Below are positions 8,548 to 16,421 of a stretch of DNA of 64,000 nt, piece after piece. The position numbers and the translations under genes are program-made. This DNA comes from QHXW01 sp963752965 (lineage in GTDB: Bacteria > Acidobacteriota > Terriglobia > Bryobacterales > Bryobacteraceae): contig CAVWAJ010000016.1 in the NCBI GenBank assembly GCA_963752965.1, forward strand, positions 372,001 to 436,000. The letters are read 5' to 3'. The notes beneath the pieces are model-generated. The model made no database searches, was not told the DNA's origin, and saw only the letters and a list, made by a program, of their open reading frames with translations. Every line of letters starts with the position of its first letter. The stretch's first letter is position 1.

Positions 8548-9143
8548 CGGTTGAAGGTTCTTCGGAAAGTGAGGATGCCGACAGTGCTCGTCAGCAGGAG
8601 GAACACCGTTCCTGTCTCCGGTACGGTGGCCGACCCTGAAATCGTAGCATCATCGAGCGTGAACGAAAAGCCCGCCGGATCGCCCGTGATGGTAACGCTC
8701 GAAATCCCACCTGTAAAACTCACGTCGATAAATTCATTCGGGCTGCTGCCAGGGTCGCCAAACAAAGCATCGTTGGTTGAAAACGCAGAGCTAGCTGTGG
8801 CGACCTGAAGGTCCGACGCATTGAACCCAGCGAGCGTGAGGGGTTCGAGATAGGTAAAGTATCCGCCAAAGCTCGTGACGGGACTCGCGAAGTCGATGGT
8901 CATCGGGCCGCCATTGTCTACTGCGACATTCGTTCCCGAGTGCGGCGGAAACTCGAATTCGTTGAGTGAGATTCCAGCGGAGAAGATAATCACGTTAGTA
9001 AACGTGAACCTAGGGTATTGGTTCGTCAGGATTGTACTATCGGGAAAGCCCTCGAACGTGATGACTGTGTCGCCGTAGACACGGCCACACGTGCCGACCG
9101 CTAGCAGGACGAGAGCGGCGCGGCAGATACGAGACGCGAGCAT
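8544..9143 (-). CDS. PEP-CTERM sorting-domain protein
   Basis: A 199-residue exported protein. The N-terminal signal peptide (LASRICRAALVLLAVGTCGRVYG) is followed by a beta-rich body with a pattern seen in many PEP-CTERM proteins (ITFEGFPDSTIL...FGGYFTYLEPLTLAGF). The C-terminus carries VPETGTVFLLLTSTVGILTFRR: the PEP-like motif, a hydrophobic helix and a basic tail, recognised by exosortase. The start at 9143 is chosen because AAAGGAGG lies 6-7 nt upstream; the longer frame to 9197 has no such site. It leads the three-gene operon. No exosortase is present in the window, so processing would rely on one encoded elsewhere. Confidence 0.8.
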   Translation of the reverse strand: MLASRICRAALVLLAVGTCGRVYGDTVITFEGFPDSTILTNQYPRFTFTNVIIFSAGISLNEFEFPPHSGTNVAVDNGGPMTIDFASPVTSFGGYFTYLEPLTLAGFNASDLQVATASSAFSTNDALFGDPGSSPNEFIDVSFTGGISSVTITGDPAGFSFTLDDATISGSATVPETGTVFLLLTSTVGILTFRRTFNR

Positions 9144-9324
9144 CGGCGCCTCCTTTAATTGATGCCGGTATGCTATCACTTTGCTGATTTTTGTCAAGGG
9201 GCGACAGGGCCAAGCAGGAGTTGCGAGGAATGCATTGGGCTTGGGGGGTGGACAATTGCGCTACGAGGGCTCCGGCGGTGATGGTCTGTACTGCGCGCTG
9301 CATCTAAGACTCAGGAGAACCCAA

Positions 9325-9570
9325 CTATTTCGGGTGCGGGATGACATCTTCTATGCGGTAGGAGTTATTTTTGATCGTGAAAAAAAAGCGCCAAGACTTG
9401 TTGACGCGGGCCTGCCACAGGTCTTTGGCCTCATCGTACTTCTTGGCGTGGAGTGACGGGTGTTGGAGGTTCGCGGCCAGAAACCGCAATTGCTTTTGAA
9501 ACGCCTGCCGAACATTCCGCGGAGCGTCTTGCAAAGCGTCGATGGCGCGATCGGATAGGACGATCTCCAT
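9325..9570 (-). CDS. RelE/ParE-superfamily toxin
   Basis: An 81-residue protein shaped like RelE/YoeB toxins: MEIVLSDRAIDALQDAP, then a helical RQAFQKQLRFLAANLQHPSLHAKKYDEAKDLWQARVNKSWRFFFTI and the C-terminal beta strand SYRIEDVIPHPK. Proteins of this fold cleave ribosome-bound mRNA or poison gyrase. Which applies here is not evident. The gene starts 3 nt after the stop of an AbrB-type gene, the standard antitoxin-first layout. It probably stabilises the mobile region. Confidence 0.75.
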   Translation of the reverse strand: MEIVLSDRAIDALQDAPRNVRQAFQKQLRFLAANLQHPSLHAKKYDEAKDLWQARVNKSWRFFFTIKNNSYRIEDVIPHPK

Positions 9571-9573
9571 CGG

Positions 9574-9876
9574 TTACGTTGTCTTGCGCTTGGCGGCTTT
9601 TCTCTTCCTGATCTCTTTGCCGAGAAAGGTGATGGCTTCGTCGGCCGTTTTAAACGGTCCGTAGTAAGGCCCTTTGCGCGCTTCAGCCAGGCGGGCGTCA
9701 ATTACGCGGCGCTCGGCCGGCGTGTACTCGTCATCGGCATTCGGAAGTTCAGGGATGATGTTGATGATGCCGCCGGACACCTTGAACTCCACCCGAGCTC
9801 CGGATTTTATTCCAGCTTGGCGGCGCACGCTGCGGGGCACCACCAACTCATCTTTGGATTTAACGGTGACGGTCAT
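9574..9876 (-). CDS. AbrB/MazE-type antitoxin
   Basis: A 100-residue protein whose first ~45 residues form a SpoVT/AbrB swapped-hairpin DNA-binding domain (TVTVKSKDELVVPRSVRRQAGIKSGARVEFKV). A charged C-terminal helical tail (TPAERRVIDARLAEARKG, ending in a KRKAAKRK patch) probably wraps the toxin. It is the first gene of the pair with the RelE-like toxin. By family precedent it represses its own promoter and neutralises the toxin. Confidence 0.78.
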   Translation of the reverse strand: MTVTVKSKDELVVPRSVRRQAGIKSGARVEFKVSGGIINIIPELPNADDEYTPAERRVIDARLAEARKGPYYGPFKTADEAITFLGKEIRKRKAAKRKTT

Positions 9877-10003
9877 GATGGATGATGCGGTTAGAAGGCC
9901 GTTTCGCTTTCAGTGTAGGGGTATTCCTCGCTTACGTCAAACATGAACGATTACCCCCCTGCTTTCCTTGAAACTAGGTCGCACGCCTGCGGCGGTCGCG
10001 CCG

Positions 10004-10038
10004 GGCAAGGAACCATAAACCGGCAAATTTGCCGGTTG
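10004..10038. repeat. 35-bp repeat with 20-bp palindrome, copy A
   Basis: The segment is identical to 11076-11110. It contains the perfect 20-bp palindrome AACCGGCAAATTTGCCGGTT (10018-10037 here, 11090-11109 there). Weaker similarity extends about 35 bp further left (CTTGAAACTAGGTCGC versus CTTGGAACTAGTTCGC). It lies just after the stop of the 195-residue membrane protein gene and could also act as a terminator stem for it. Confidence 0.75.
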
Positions 10039-10053
10039 CGCAAGGGTCCTGCT

Positions 10054-10641
10054 CTATCTGCGTTGTTTTCTTGGGGAGAAATCCCCCACCCGATGCCAGA
10101 GTGATCTCCAGGGATCGATCTCCTCGGCGGGTCTGTCTTTGAGCATATCGACAAACCCAACGAATTCAGGTGTGTGCATTGATCGTGTTCTGTCCCATGT
10201 GGCTGCGAAGGCGGGAATCTTGAACCAGGGTCGCGTGTAATTGCAGTGGGAAATGAAAAATGCTTTACCGATGGCACCGCGTTTCCGGTGAAAATACAAA
10301 AGTTCCAATGTAGTAATGATGGTCCGACGGAGGAAGTACTTTGGCAACCCCCCTGTCTCCTCAATGAACCGGTTGAACTCCGGGTCGGGATGGCGATCCA
10401 CTAAGTCCGGGTGATCAATAAGAAAGAACCGGGTTTCGTTTAGCATCGCCATCGACTGTTGCTCGGTAGCCGCCGTGATGCTCTTGATGAGGGCCCAGAG
10501 CTGAAGAGCTAACAATGCCCAAACACCAAGGCTGAGGACGATCCACATTATCGCGTATTGGCCACCGAACAGCGCCCTCTGCAAAAAGAAGGCCCCAAGA
10601 GGAGGGCCTTCGAAGAAACCGTCGATTGCGTGTGGTGTCAT
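10054..10641 (-). CDS. Membrane protein of unknown function (195 aa)
   Basis: One strong transmembrane helix (YAIMWIVLSLGVWALLALQLWALI, residues ~29-52) follows a short N-terminus. The remainder is soluble, with charged and aromatic stretches (RFFLIDHPDLVDRHPDPEFNRFIEETGG and HCNYTRPWFKIPAF). No family is recognised. It starts 7 nt after the stop of a tiny membrane protein gene, so the two are likely one operon, bracketed by the two 35-bp palindromic repeats and close to the replication genes. Confidence 0.6.
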   Translation of the reverse strand: MTPHAIDGFFEGPPLGAFFLQRALFGGQYAIMWIVLSLGVWALLALQLWALIKSITAATEQQSMAMLNETRFFLIDHPDLVDRHPDPEFNRFIEETGGLPKYFLRRTIITTLELLYFHRKRGAIGKAFFISHCNYTRPWFKIPAFAATWDRTRSMHTPEFVGFVDMLKDRPAEEIDPWRSLWHRVGDFSPRKQRR

Positions 10642-10648
10642 GCCACTC

Positions 10649-10822
10649 TCACAAAACGCGATTTGCTCCGTGGACGACTAGGACTAATCCGATCGCAACA
10701 GTCATCAAGACTCCGAATGCCAAGAGCCATTCACCTAAATATGCAATGGAAATCACTAGCCAGATGCCGCTGATTGCCATCGCGATAACGATCAAACCAA
10801 CCAAAGAGCAAAACCAGCCCAT
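10649..10822 (-). CDS. 57-residue two-helix membrane protein
   Basis: The longer reading frame in this register (to 11464) has no coding character upstream. The real gene most likely starts at ATG 10822, which has GGAGG seven nt before it in the leader AAGGAGGATGATAATG. The product is almost entirely hydrophobic: two transmembrane helices (SLVGLIVIAMAISGIWLVISIAYL and LLAFGVLMTVAIGLVLVV) joined by GEW. Tiny proteins of this kind can be transfer, entry-exclusion or toxin-like peptides, but nothing here decides. It is coupled to the 195-residue membrane protein gene downstream. Confidence 0.6.
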   Translation of the reverse strand: MGWFCSLVGLIVIAMAISGIWLVISIAYLGEWLLAFGVLMTVAIGLVLVVHGANRVL

Positions 10823-10843
10823 TATCATCCTCCTTGTTGAAAA

Positions 10844-10884
10844 GGAGAAAACGAGCCGACTGGGAATGGAACCCAGGAGGCTCG
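10844..10884 (-). terminator. Hairpin with T-tract in the leader of the small membrane gene
   Basis: On the minus strand CGAGCC (10884-10879 as read) and GGCTCG (10857-10852) pair around an inner CTGGG/CCCAG stem. They are followed by TTTTCTCCTTTT. This is a good factor-independent terminator, placed 22 nt before the start of the 57-residue protein gene, so it may be an attenuator. The inner stem-loop also resembles a tRNA T-arm (see findings). Confidence 0.5.
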
Positions 10885-11075
10885 ATTCCCTTTTCTCGTT
10901 CGCTCTGTTGAGAGTACGGTAGTATGGCATCAGCGTCAACTCCCCAGACGAAGGACCGTCACGGTTTCTCGTTTTTCGGTGAGCCCCGGGGTGACCCCCT
11001 TGAGCTGAGACAATCTGGCGGCACTCTCCTATCTTTCTTGGAACTAGTTCGCCTCCTACGGCGGCGGTTGTATCC

Positions 11076-11110
11076 GGCAAGGAACCATAAACCGGCAAAT
11101 TTGCCGGTTG
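11076..11110. repeat. 35-bp repeat with 20-bp palindrome, copy B
   Basis: Identical over 35 bp to 10004-10038, with the same perfect 20-bp palindrome at 11090-11109. A weak 87-codon minus-strand frame (10959-11222, GTG start) runs across this copy, but it lacks a ribosome-binding site and I do not call it. Related CCGGCAA/TTGCCGG half-motifs recur inside the 3' part of the replication gene (about 11571-11660). Confidence 0.7.
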
Positions 11111-11135
11111 GCAGAAACCATTCGTTGCCAGTTTC

Positions 11136-11417
11136 GCGCATGGTGGCCCGGAGGCGGTCAGCCGTAGCCGAAGCCTCGCCGGTAGGCGATGACTGAGGGG
11201 CGCTAGCGACGGCTGCCCGCACTTTGGTGAGCGTCTGATAGGACGGTCATCCCGAACGGTAGTGAGTGGTGATAGCCAAAAATGCGGGCAGCCGGCGGTA
11301 AGCAGGCCACCATGCGCGCACCAGTTGTGCGCGGTGAGCGCAATAATTACGGGCCTTCCGGCCCCTGCGGTAGTTCGCGTTGGGTATGGGGACGACTCTA
11401 GACCCTGCCCCATACCC
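11136..11417. other. Highly structured non-coding region beside the replication gene
   Basis: Nested long inverted repeats are visible: GCGCATGGTGGCC (11136-11148) with GGCCACCATGCGC (11305-11317), and inside them CGGCTGCCCGCA (11210-11221) with TGCGGGCAGCCG (11283-11294). Three compact hairpins follow: GCGCAC/GTGCGC (11316-11332), GGGCC-TTCC-GGCCC (11351-11364) and the 10-bp GGGTATGGGG/CCCCATACCC (11382-11417). I find no convincing gene in 10885-11490. The layout suits an origin of transfer, a single-strand origin or a structured RNA. Confidence 0.6.
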
Positions 11418-11490
11418 GATCCTAGACCCGAAGTATGTCTGAAAGGCGCTGGTAGGCGTTCCAAGTTCGGTCTGGTAGAGCGGCGGCGGG

Positions 11491-13482
11491 TTAAAGCAGG
11501 CGAGGTTCGATAGGACCGGCACTGGGCTCCTGTTGTGGCGGTTCGGAAACTAATTCGATCGCGGGTTCTGCAATTGCCGGAAGGCTTGCCGCCTCGGGCA
11601 ACGGTTGGGAGAGTTCAATTGCCGGTTCCCCGGCAATTGCCGAATGCGTTGCCGGATCGAGTCTCTGTTCTAGTGCCGCTCCCCTCTCCTCGGGTGCAGG
11701 CGCCGGATCGGGCTCTGTGCCTGCGGGCGTCTGGTTAAGCGCTATTTCTGAAAATGGCAAAGCGACGGCGGGCTCCGCTGAGACCTCTTCGGCGGGCGGG
11801 GGTTCGGGAGCTAGTTTGGAAAGGAGAACAGTCCCTTGCTCGCGCTTCGTTTTATACTCTTCGATCGTGAGGAGAGGTGCCCGCGTCCCAAGCTCACGCT
11901 TGGTCTCCTGGTCGGCGAATGCATCGATCATTTCAGACGAGAGGCCTTTGTGTTTCTCGCGAAGCTCTTGCCATTTCGCTTCGCGAACGGCGGCGACCGC
12001 AGTGGGATCAAGCGCGGCGATGTAGTGCTGGATCTCGTCGTCGCAGTACCAGTAGTATTCAGTTTCGAGTTCCGATTGCGCGCGGCGCTCGTTTTCACGG
12101 CGCTGTTCTTGTTCCTCGCGAGCTTTACGTTGGCTGGTGGTTTCGAAGGTCGGCGGCGGAATGACGTTTCCGCTCACGAGAGAAATATAGAAGCCGGCAG
12201 GATTGGTAATCTTACCGCCGGACTGTAGGATCTGAACGTCGCCCCATTCAAGCTGATCGATGACTCGTTGGTCCGCGCTCACGCCAGCGAGAATTTTTCG
12301 CGCGTGCGTTTCACTGATACCGCGCTTGACCAGTTCCGCAAGAAATTTCTCGTTGATAGCAGATTCAGACTTTACGCCACGCTGATGGACGCGCTCGCGC
12401 GGCGCTTCTGGTGACGATCGCAGGCCATTGGGTTCACGAACGTCGAGATGATGTTGCACCACGGAAGTGGACGTTTGCTTTCTGCTGAGGCGGGCGCGGC
12501 GATCCCGATGAAATTTCTCGCCGTGATAAAAAACAATTTTGTAGTTCTCCCCGTCGCTCGTCTCCTCCACTCGCCAGTCGGTGAGATAGCCGAACTGCTT
12601 CAGCTCATCAAGGGACGGGGCGAGCGTCCGCGTAATGAGCGAAAGATATCGGTACTGCTGGATGTTTAGGAATTGGCAGAGCTCGTCATAGCGTTTTTCG
12701 AACACACCCTGCTCGCGCGTTGCGTAGAGCCAGACCTGCAGTAGCGGAACAAGGGCCTTCGCGATGTGGTTTTTTAGTTGACGGTATGCTTCGAGATCGA
12801 TGGGTAGTAAGTGATTACTGTTAATGTTCTGCAATTGCCAGTCCGAGAACCAGACATAATTCTTGTCGGCCGTCTTTCCGTCGGGAAGTTCCTTACCAAG
12901 ACTCACCGCGCGCTCAAACACACGGAAGCGATCTTTGACGCGGCGCCTTTCGCTCGCGAGATAGACCACTCCTTCGGAAAAAATCGTGGTTGAGAAGAGG
13001 ACATCGAGCCACTCTTCCACTTCCCTGTAATTCTTTCCGCTGTGCCGGTGTTTGCGCAAGAGCCGGAGGATCTCCGCGGAAGTGAATGAGATTGGGTTTG
13101 TCACTCTTCCCTCTTTCTGAAGGATGTCATTGAGGATTTTGCAGAGGGCGATCCACTTGTCTTGGTCCGCAGTGATGGGAAGGCCGTACTTCGCGGATGG
13201 TATGATCGTGCCTTTCAACTCCAACCGTTTTCCGTCAGTGATGGTTGTGATTGTGAATGACTTTTCTTGGGCGTTCCGGAGGCGCTTACTGGACGGCGTA
13301 AAGAAGCCGAGTGACGCCAGATTCTTTTCAACCTTTACAAACTCGGTTGATGGTAGTATCTCTGACTGGGGCGGAAGCGCTGTCGAAACCTCCCCTTCTT
13401 GGGCCGCGTCTTTTTTGGTTATTTCTCCTCCCTCTTCCATAGTCTTAATTCTTTCATATAAGCCTTTTATCATCAACATCAT
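11491..13482 (-). CDS. Plasmid-type replication initiator (RepA/RPA-like) with long tail
   Basis: A 663-residue protein. Residues ~45-320 fit the replication initiator protein A type, a double winged-helix: SKRLRNAQEKSFTITTITDGKRLELKGTI, PISFTSAEILRLLRKHRHSGKNYREVEEWLDVL, then LPIDLEAYRQLKNHIAKALVPLLQVWLYATRE and QYRYLSLITRTLAPSLDELKQFGYL. Such proteins bind iterons and open the origin. Residues ~440-530 are a charged coiled coil (RKAREEQEQRRENERRAQ), and the last ~110 are Pro/Ala/Glu-rich and probably disordered. An iteron array and a palindrome lie directly upstream. The start may instead be Met16. The C-terminal tail is longer than usual for the family. Confidence 0.72.
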   Translation of the reverse strand: MMLMIKGLYERIKTMEEGGEITKKDAAQEGEVSTALPPQSEILPSTEFVKVEKNLASLGFFTPSSKRLRNAQEKSFTITTITDGKRLELKGTIIPSAKYGLPITADQDKWIALCKILNDILQKEGRVTNPISFTSAEILRLLRKHRHSGKNYREVEEWLDVLFSTTIFSEGVVYLASERRRVKDRFRVFERAVSLGKELPDGKTADKNYVWFSDWQLQNINSNHLLPIDLEAYRQLKNHIAKALVPLLQVWLYATREQGVFEKRYDELCQFLNIQQYRYLSLITRTLAPSLDELKQFGYLTDWRVEETSDGENYKIVFYHGEKFHRDRRARLSRKQTSTSVVQHHLDVREPNGLRSSPEAPRERVHQRGVKSESAINEKFLAELVKRGISETHARKILAGVSADQRVIDQLEWGDVQILQSGGKITNPAGFYISLVSGNVIPPPTFETTSQRKAREEQEQRRENERRAQSELETEYYWYCDDEIQHYIAALDPTAVAAVREAKWQELREKHKGLSSEMIDAFADQETKRELGTRAPLLTIEEYKTKREQGTVLLSKLAPEPPPAEEVSAEPAVALPFSEIALNQTPAGTEPDPAPAPEERGAALEQRLDPATHSAIAGEPAIELSQPLPEAASLPAIAEPAIELVSEPPQQEPSAGPIEPRLL

Positions 13483-13505
13483 GCGTGTTGATTGTCTGAG
13501 AATAG

Positions 13506-13530
13506 TTAGATATATCTAAGAGAATCTAAC
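13506..13530. promoter_or_regulatory. Palindromic operator upstream of the initiator gene
   Basis: TTAGATATATCTAA (13506-13519) is a perfect 14-bp palindrome, and a third half-site AATCTAAC follows at 13523-13530. It lies 24 nt before the initiator start codon, where initiator proteins of iteron replicons, acting as dimers, usually repress their own gene. The binding protein is inferred, not shown. Confidence 0.5.
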
Positions 13531-13585
13531 GGCAGCTGAGCGGGCTTTTTACATGCCATAAATCTAGGATTTCTAACCACTGCCG

Positions 13586-13775
13586 TTGCTTCGGAGTGCA
13601 CTAAAACTTGACTCAGAGTGCACCATTCCTTGCTTCGGAGTGCACCAACATTTGCTTCAGAGTGCACTGTTTCTTGTTTTGGAGTGCACTAGTTGCTCCA
13701 AGTGCACCGTGCTGATTTGATTCGTGGTGCACTGGAAAAATGAGAGGTTTTAGGCGAGTTTGTTTCCAAGTGCAC
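13586..13775. repeat. Iteron array: candidate replication origin
   Basis: Five direct repeats of TTGCTTCGGAGTGCAC or close variants start at 13586, 13608, 13630, 13652 and 13674, exactly 22 bp apart (two helical turns). Degenerate copies ending in (A/G)GTGCAC follow at 13693-13707, ~13716-13732 and ~13760-13775. The array sits between the divergent initiator and primase genes. This is the classical arrangement of an iteron-controlled plasmid origin. A short dyad CCTATT/AATAGG (13817-13833) lies between the array and the primase gene. Confidence 0.88.
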
Positions 13776-13882
13776 CGTCGCCATTGAAGAGGAGCTATGG
13801 CATGTAAGCCATTGATCCTATTGACAGAATAGGGGAGTCGGAATAGGGTTTACCCGGTACTCCAAAGGAGGGTGAAATCAAT

Positions 13883-14875
13883 ATGGACTGGGTGAATTTC
13901 GACGAAATCAAAAAGACGGTTTTGCTACAAATGGTGATCGAGCACTATGGCATTCCGCTGCGCCGCATGAACGCCCACACACTGCGCGGCAGGTGCCCGC
14001 TGCCAACGCACCATTCGGAGAAAAGCAAGGAGAGCTTCACGGCCACACTCAACAAAGGCACGGGGGGCGCATGGGCATGTCAGTCGCAATCCTGCGCGAA
14101 GGCGCGCGGTCGCGCCGGCGGGAACGTTCTCGATTTTGTCGCTGTGATGGAAGGGTGTTCGGTCCGCGAAGCAGCGATCAAACTCCAAACGTGGTTTCTC
14201 GTGCCGGCCGCGGGCAAGCCGCGCGGACCGGCAGGCAAGGAACCGAAGTCGCAACTAATTTCAGAAGAAAAGCGGAATGGAGCAGGAGGGGAGAGTGAGT
14301 GTAACAAACCGCTGTCGTTCGAGCTTCAGAAGATTGATTGCGCTCACCCATACCTCGCGCAACGGGGACTCACGGAAGAGACGACGCGAACCTTCGGCGT
14401 CGGTTTCTTTTCAGGAAAGGGATCGATGCATGATCGCATCGCGATTCCGATCCATAACCGCAAGGGCGAACTCGTCGCATACGCCGGGAGAGCAATCGAT
14501 GAATCGGAGCCACGCTACAAGTTTCCGGCGGGATTCCACAAGTCACTCGAACTGTTTAATCTGCATCACGTGAGAGGGGAGTTGAGCGTCGTTCTCGTGG
14601 AGGGATTCTTCGATTGCATGAAGGTGACCCAAGCGGGGTTCCCGTGCGTTGCGCTCATGGGATCTACGATGAGCAAGACGCAAGAGGATCTGCTCGCGGA
14701 GTATTTCGCTCACATCGTCGTGATGCTCGACGGCGATGAGACTGGAAAGGAAGCTGGCGCGGGAATTGCGGACAGGTTGCAGCGCATCGTGTACCAAGTC
14801 CATCTGGTGGATTTGTCGCAGGGTGTGCAACCCGATCACCTTTCGGGTGAGGAGCTTCACCGGCTCCTTGATTGA
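13883..14875 (+). CDS. Plasmid-type DNA primase (CHC2 zinc finger and Toprim)
   Basis: A 330-residue protein. The N-terminal zinc-finger domain has C-x-L-x-x-H (RGRCPLPTHHSEK) and the paired WACQSQSCAKARGR ligands, then NVLDFVAVMEGCSVREAAIKL as in CHC2 primases. The Toprim part has the core catalytic Glu in SVVLVEGFFDCMKV and the DGD motif in VVMLDGDETGKEAG. It lacks the long RNA-polymerase core of DnaG and is the short form common on plasmids and phages. It is divergent from the initiator gene across the iteron array and has a strong AAAGGAGGG site, so a role in element replication is likely. A terminator follows at 14899-14935. Confidence 0.85.
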   Translation: MDWVNFDEIKKTVLLQMVIEHYGIPLRRMNAHTLRGRCPLPTHHSEKSKESFTATLNKGTGGAWACQSQSCAKARGRAGGNVLDFVAVMEGCSVREAAIKLQTWFLVPAAGKPRGPAGKEPKSQLISEEKRNGAGGESECNKPLSFELQKIDCAHPYLAQRGLTEETTRTFGVGFFSGKGSMHDRIAIPIHNRKGELVAYAGRAIDESEPRYKFPAGFHKSLELFNLHHVRGELSVVLVEGFFDCMKVTQAGFPCVALMGSTMSKTQEDLLAEYFAHIVVMLDGDETGKEAGAGIADRLQRIVYQVHLVDLSQGVQPDHLSGEELHRLLD

Positions 14876-14898
14876 ATTCCGAGCGTGCATTAAACTCG

Positions 14899-14935
14899 GG
14901 CGCTTGCGGACGTTCGTTCCCAGGCGCCTTTTTTT
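14899..14935 (+). terminator. Terminator after the primase gene
   Basis: GGCGC (14899-14903) pairs with GCGCC (14924-14928) around a 20-nt loop and is followed directly by seven T (14929-14935). It lies 24 nt after the primase stop codon and separates it from the next gene. Confidence 0.6.
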
Positions 14936-15134
14936 CGTCTTTGCCCTCGAATCTGGAAAGGCAACTCTCCGTGATAACAAATCGTCGGCCCGACTCCGAG
15001 TGTGTATGCGTTATTCCTCGACAACACCGCAGCCCAACGTGATCCCTCCACCTTGCCTGAGCCATAACTCTCCAGACTCAGTAAGGGAACCGGACTGCCC
15101 GGATAGATTCTAAGTGATAGAATGAACTTACAGA

Positions 15135-16214
15135 ATGGCCGGTAAAGCAGTGCCAGCGGCGGCGCCTGTCCCCGTCGCGCCAGTTATCGAGCGTGAGCAG
15201 CTAGCTACGCTTCAGATTCGCAGGGTAATCTTTCATGATGTTCCACGAAAGCTCAAAGGGCAGGATCAGTTGCCCATATTGAGCGAGGTGGAGTGCGGCA
15301 TTGACCCAAATAAGGTAGCGCTCCTTAAGGACAAACTCGTGAGTGTCCTTGCTTCTAGTGCCGCGTATGACCTCGAACTCAACCCACAACCAGAGTCCTC
15401 AATTCCGACACTCGTCGTGGACGTAACACAAGAAGGACAAAACGGGGCGCAGTTCGTGGCTACGTCCCAAGCTATGGCTGTCGCCTTGCTGCAACATCAA
15501 CCTGGTTCAGCATCGCCGGGACTGCTCGCGGTCGTTGGTTGCGTGGTGGCGGGACACTCCGGCGTTGCCCTGCTCAAGCTGGAGCGTGAGGAAGGCGCCC
15601 AGCTAAAACTCAGCGACCGCGACGGAAAAAAGACGTTCGAAATGGACGTGCTCGGCAACTTGGTACTGACCGACGGCACGAAGCTATTCAAATCAGCGTT
15701 GTTTGCTCGTACGGCTGTACCGGGCATTGCAGTCCTGGCCTGCGATGGTCAGCGTTCGTACATCTGGAATGATGAAGTCGCGCAGTTCTGGATTCGCTTT
15801 CTCGGGTGCAAACTCCGCGAAGCACCACGCATCACGACAAAGAAGTTTTTTGACGCCACGCTGGATTACATCAACAAGCAAGTGGGTGATGACGCAGAAT
15901 TGAAGAACGATCTGTACGACAACATCGTCTCGGAGATGAAGAGCCAAAAGCGAACATTTTCACCCAAGAAGTTCATCGAAGATTATGTTCCCGAAGAACA
16001 CCGGGCGACGTTTCATCAGTTTCTTGAGGAACAACAGATCTCGATGCGGCAGTTTCCCGTTGACATTACAGAGATCAAATCCCATCTGAAGCGCCGCTCC
16101 CTCCAAACGTCGGTCGGCGTCCGGATTACCGTGCCCGCGGAGGCCAACGAAGTGGTCGACGTGCAGAAGACGCACGTCGTCATTGCAGACACCGTGGTTT
16201 CCGTTGGGCCATAA
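15135..16214 (+). CDS. Nucleoid-associated protein, YejK/NdpA family
   Basis: A 359-residue protein matching the 37-kDa nucleoid-associated family along most of its length. It shows the early LQIRRVIFHDVPRK strand, FVATSQAMAVALL, LLAVVGCVVAGHSGVALLKLEREEG, LTDGTKLFKSALF, EVAQFWIRFLGCKL, LYDNIVSEMKSQ, and the C-terminal FHQFLEEQQISMRQFPVDITEI followed by LQTSVGVRITVPAE. Chromosomal members such as E. coli YejK bind DNA and associate with the nucleoid. Here the gene sits 2 nt before a RelA/SpoT-domain gene inside a mobile element, so it is more likely part of a two-gene defence or toxin-antitoxin module. A Pro/Ala-rich N-terminal extension of ~18 residues is atypical. Confidence 0.7.
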   Translation: MAGKAVPAAAPVPVAPVIEREQLATLQIRRVIFHDVPRKLKGQDQLPILSEVECGIDPNKVALLKDKLVSVLASSAAYDLELNPQPESSIPTLVVDVTQEGQNGAQFVATSQAMAVALLQHQPGSASPGLLAVVGCVVAGHSGVALLKLEREEGAQLKLSDRDGKKTFEMDVLGNLVLTDGTKLFKSALFARTAVPGIAVLACDGQRSYIWNDEVAQFWIRFLGCKLREAPRITTKKFFDATLDYINKQVGDDAELKNDLYDNIVSEMKSQKRTFSPKKFIEDYVPEEHRATFHQFLEEQQISMRQFPVDITEIKSHLKRRSLQTSVGVRITVPAEANEVVDVQKTHVVIADTVVSVGP

Positions 16215-16421
16215 GCGTGGAGGACCTTGAGTATGCTCGCCAGCAATGGCTGCAAGATGAACCGCGGTTTGCGGCGTTCGGGGAGTGTGTAGAAGAGCGT
16301 CTGCGGAGCGTCGTTCGTGCGCTTGGGCTTCCCGCCACTGTCAGTACACGGACCAAAGAAATCGATAGTCTGCTCAAGAAGCTGATCCGAAGGCCTGATC
16401 ATCATATGTACGCCGGTCTAG

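Noticed and set aside
10959..11222. 87-codon minus-strand ORF with GTG start across palindrome copy B
   Set aside because: No ribosome-binding site, and it crosses nested inverted repeats. Coding character is weak.
10649..11464. 271-codon form of the small membrane protein gene
   Set aside because: Everything before Met 10822 lacks coding character and crosses the structured non-coding region. The short form has a perfect ribosome-binding site.
13586..13775. CRISPR array
   Set aside because: Spacers are only 6 bp, repeats 16 bp, and no cas genes are present. The layout fits iterons.
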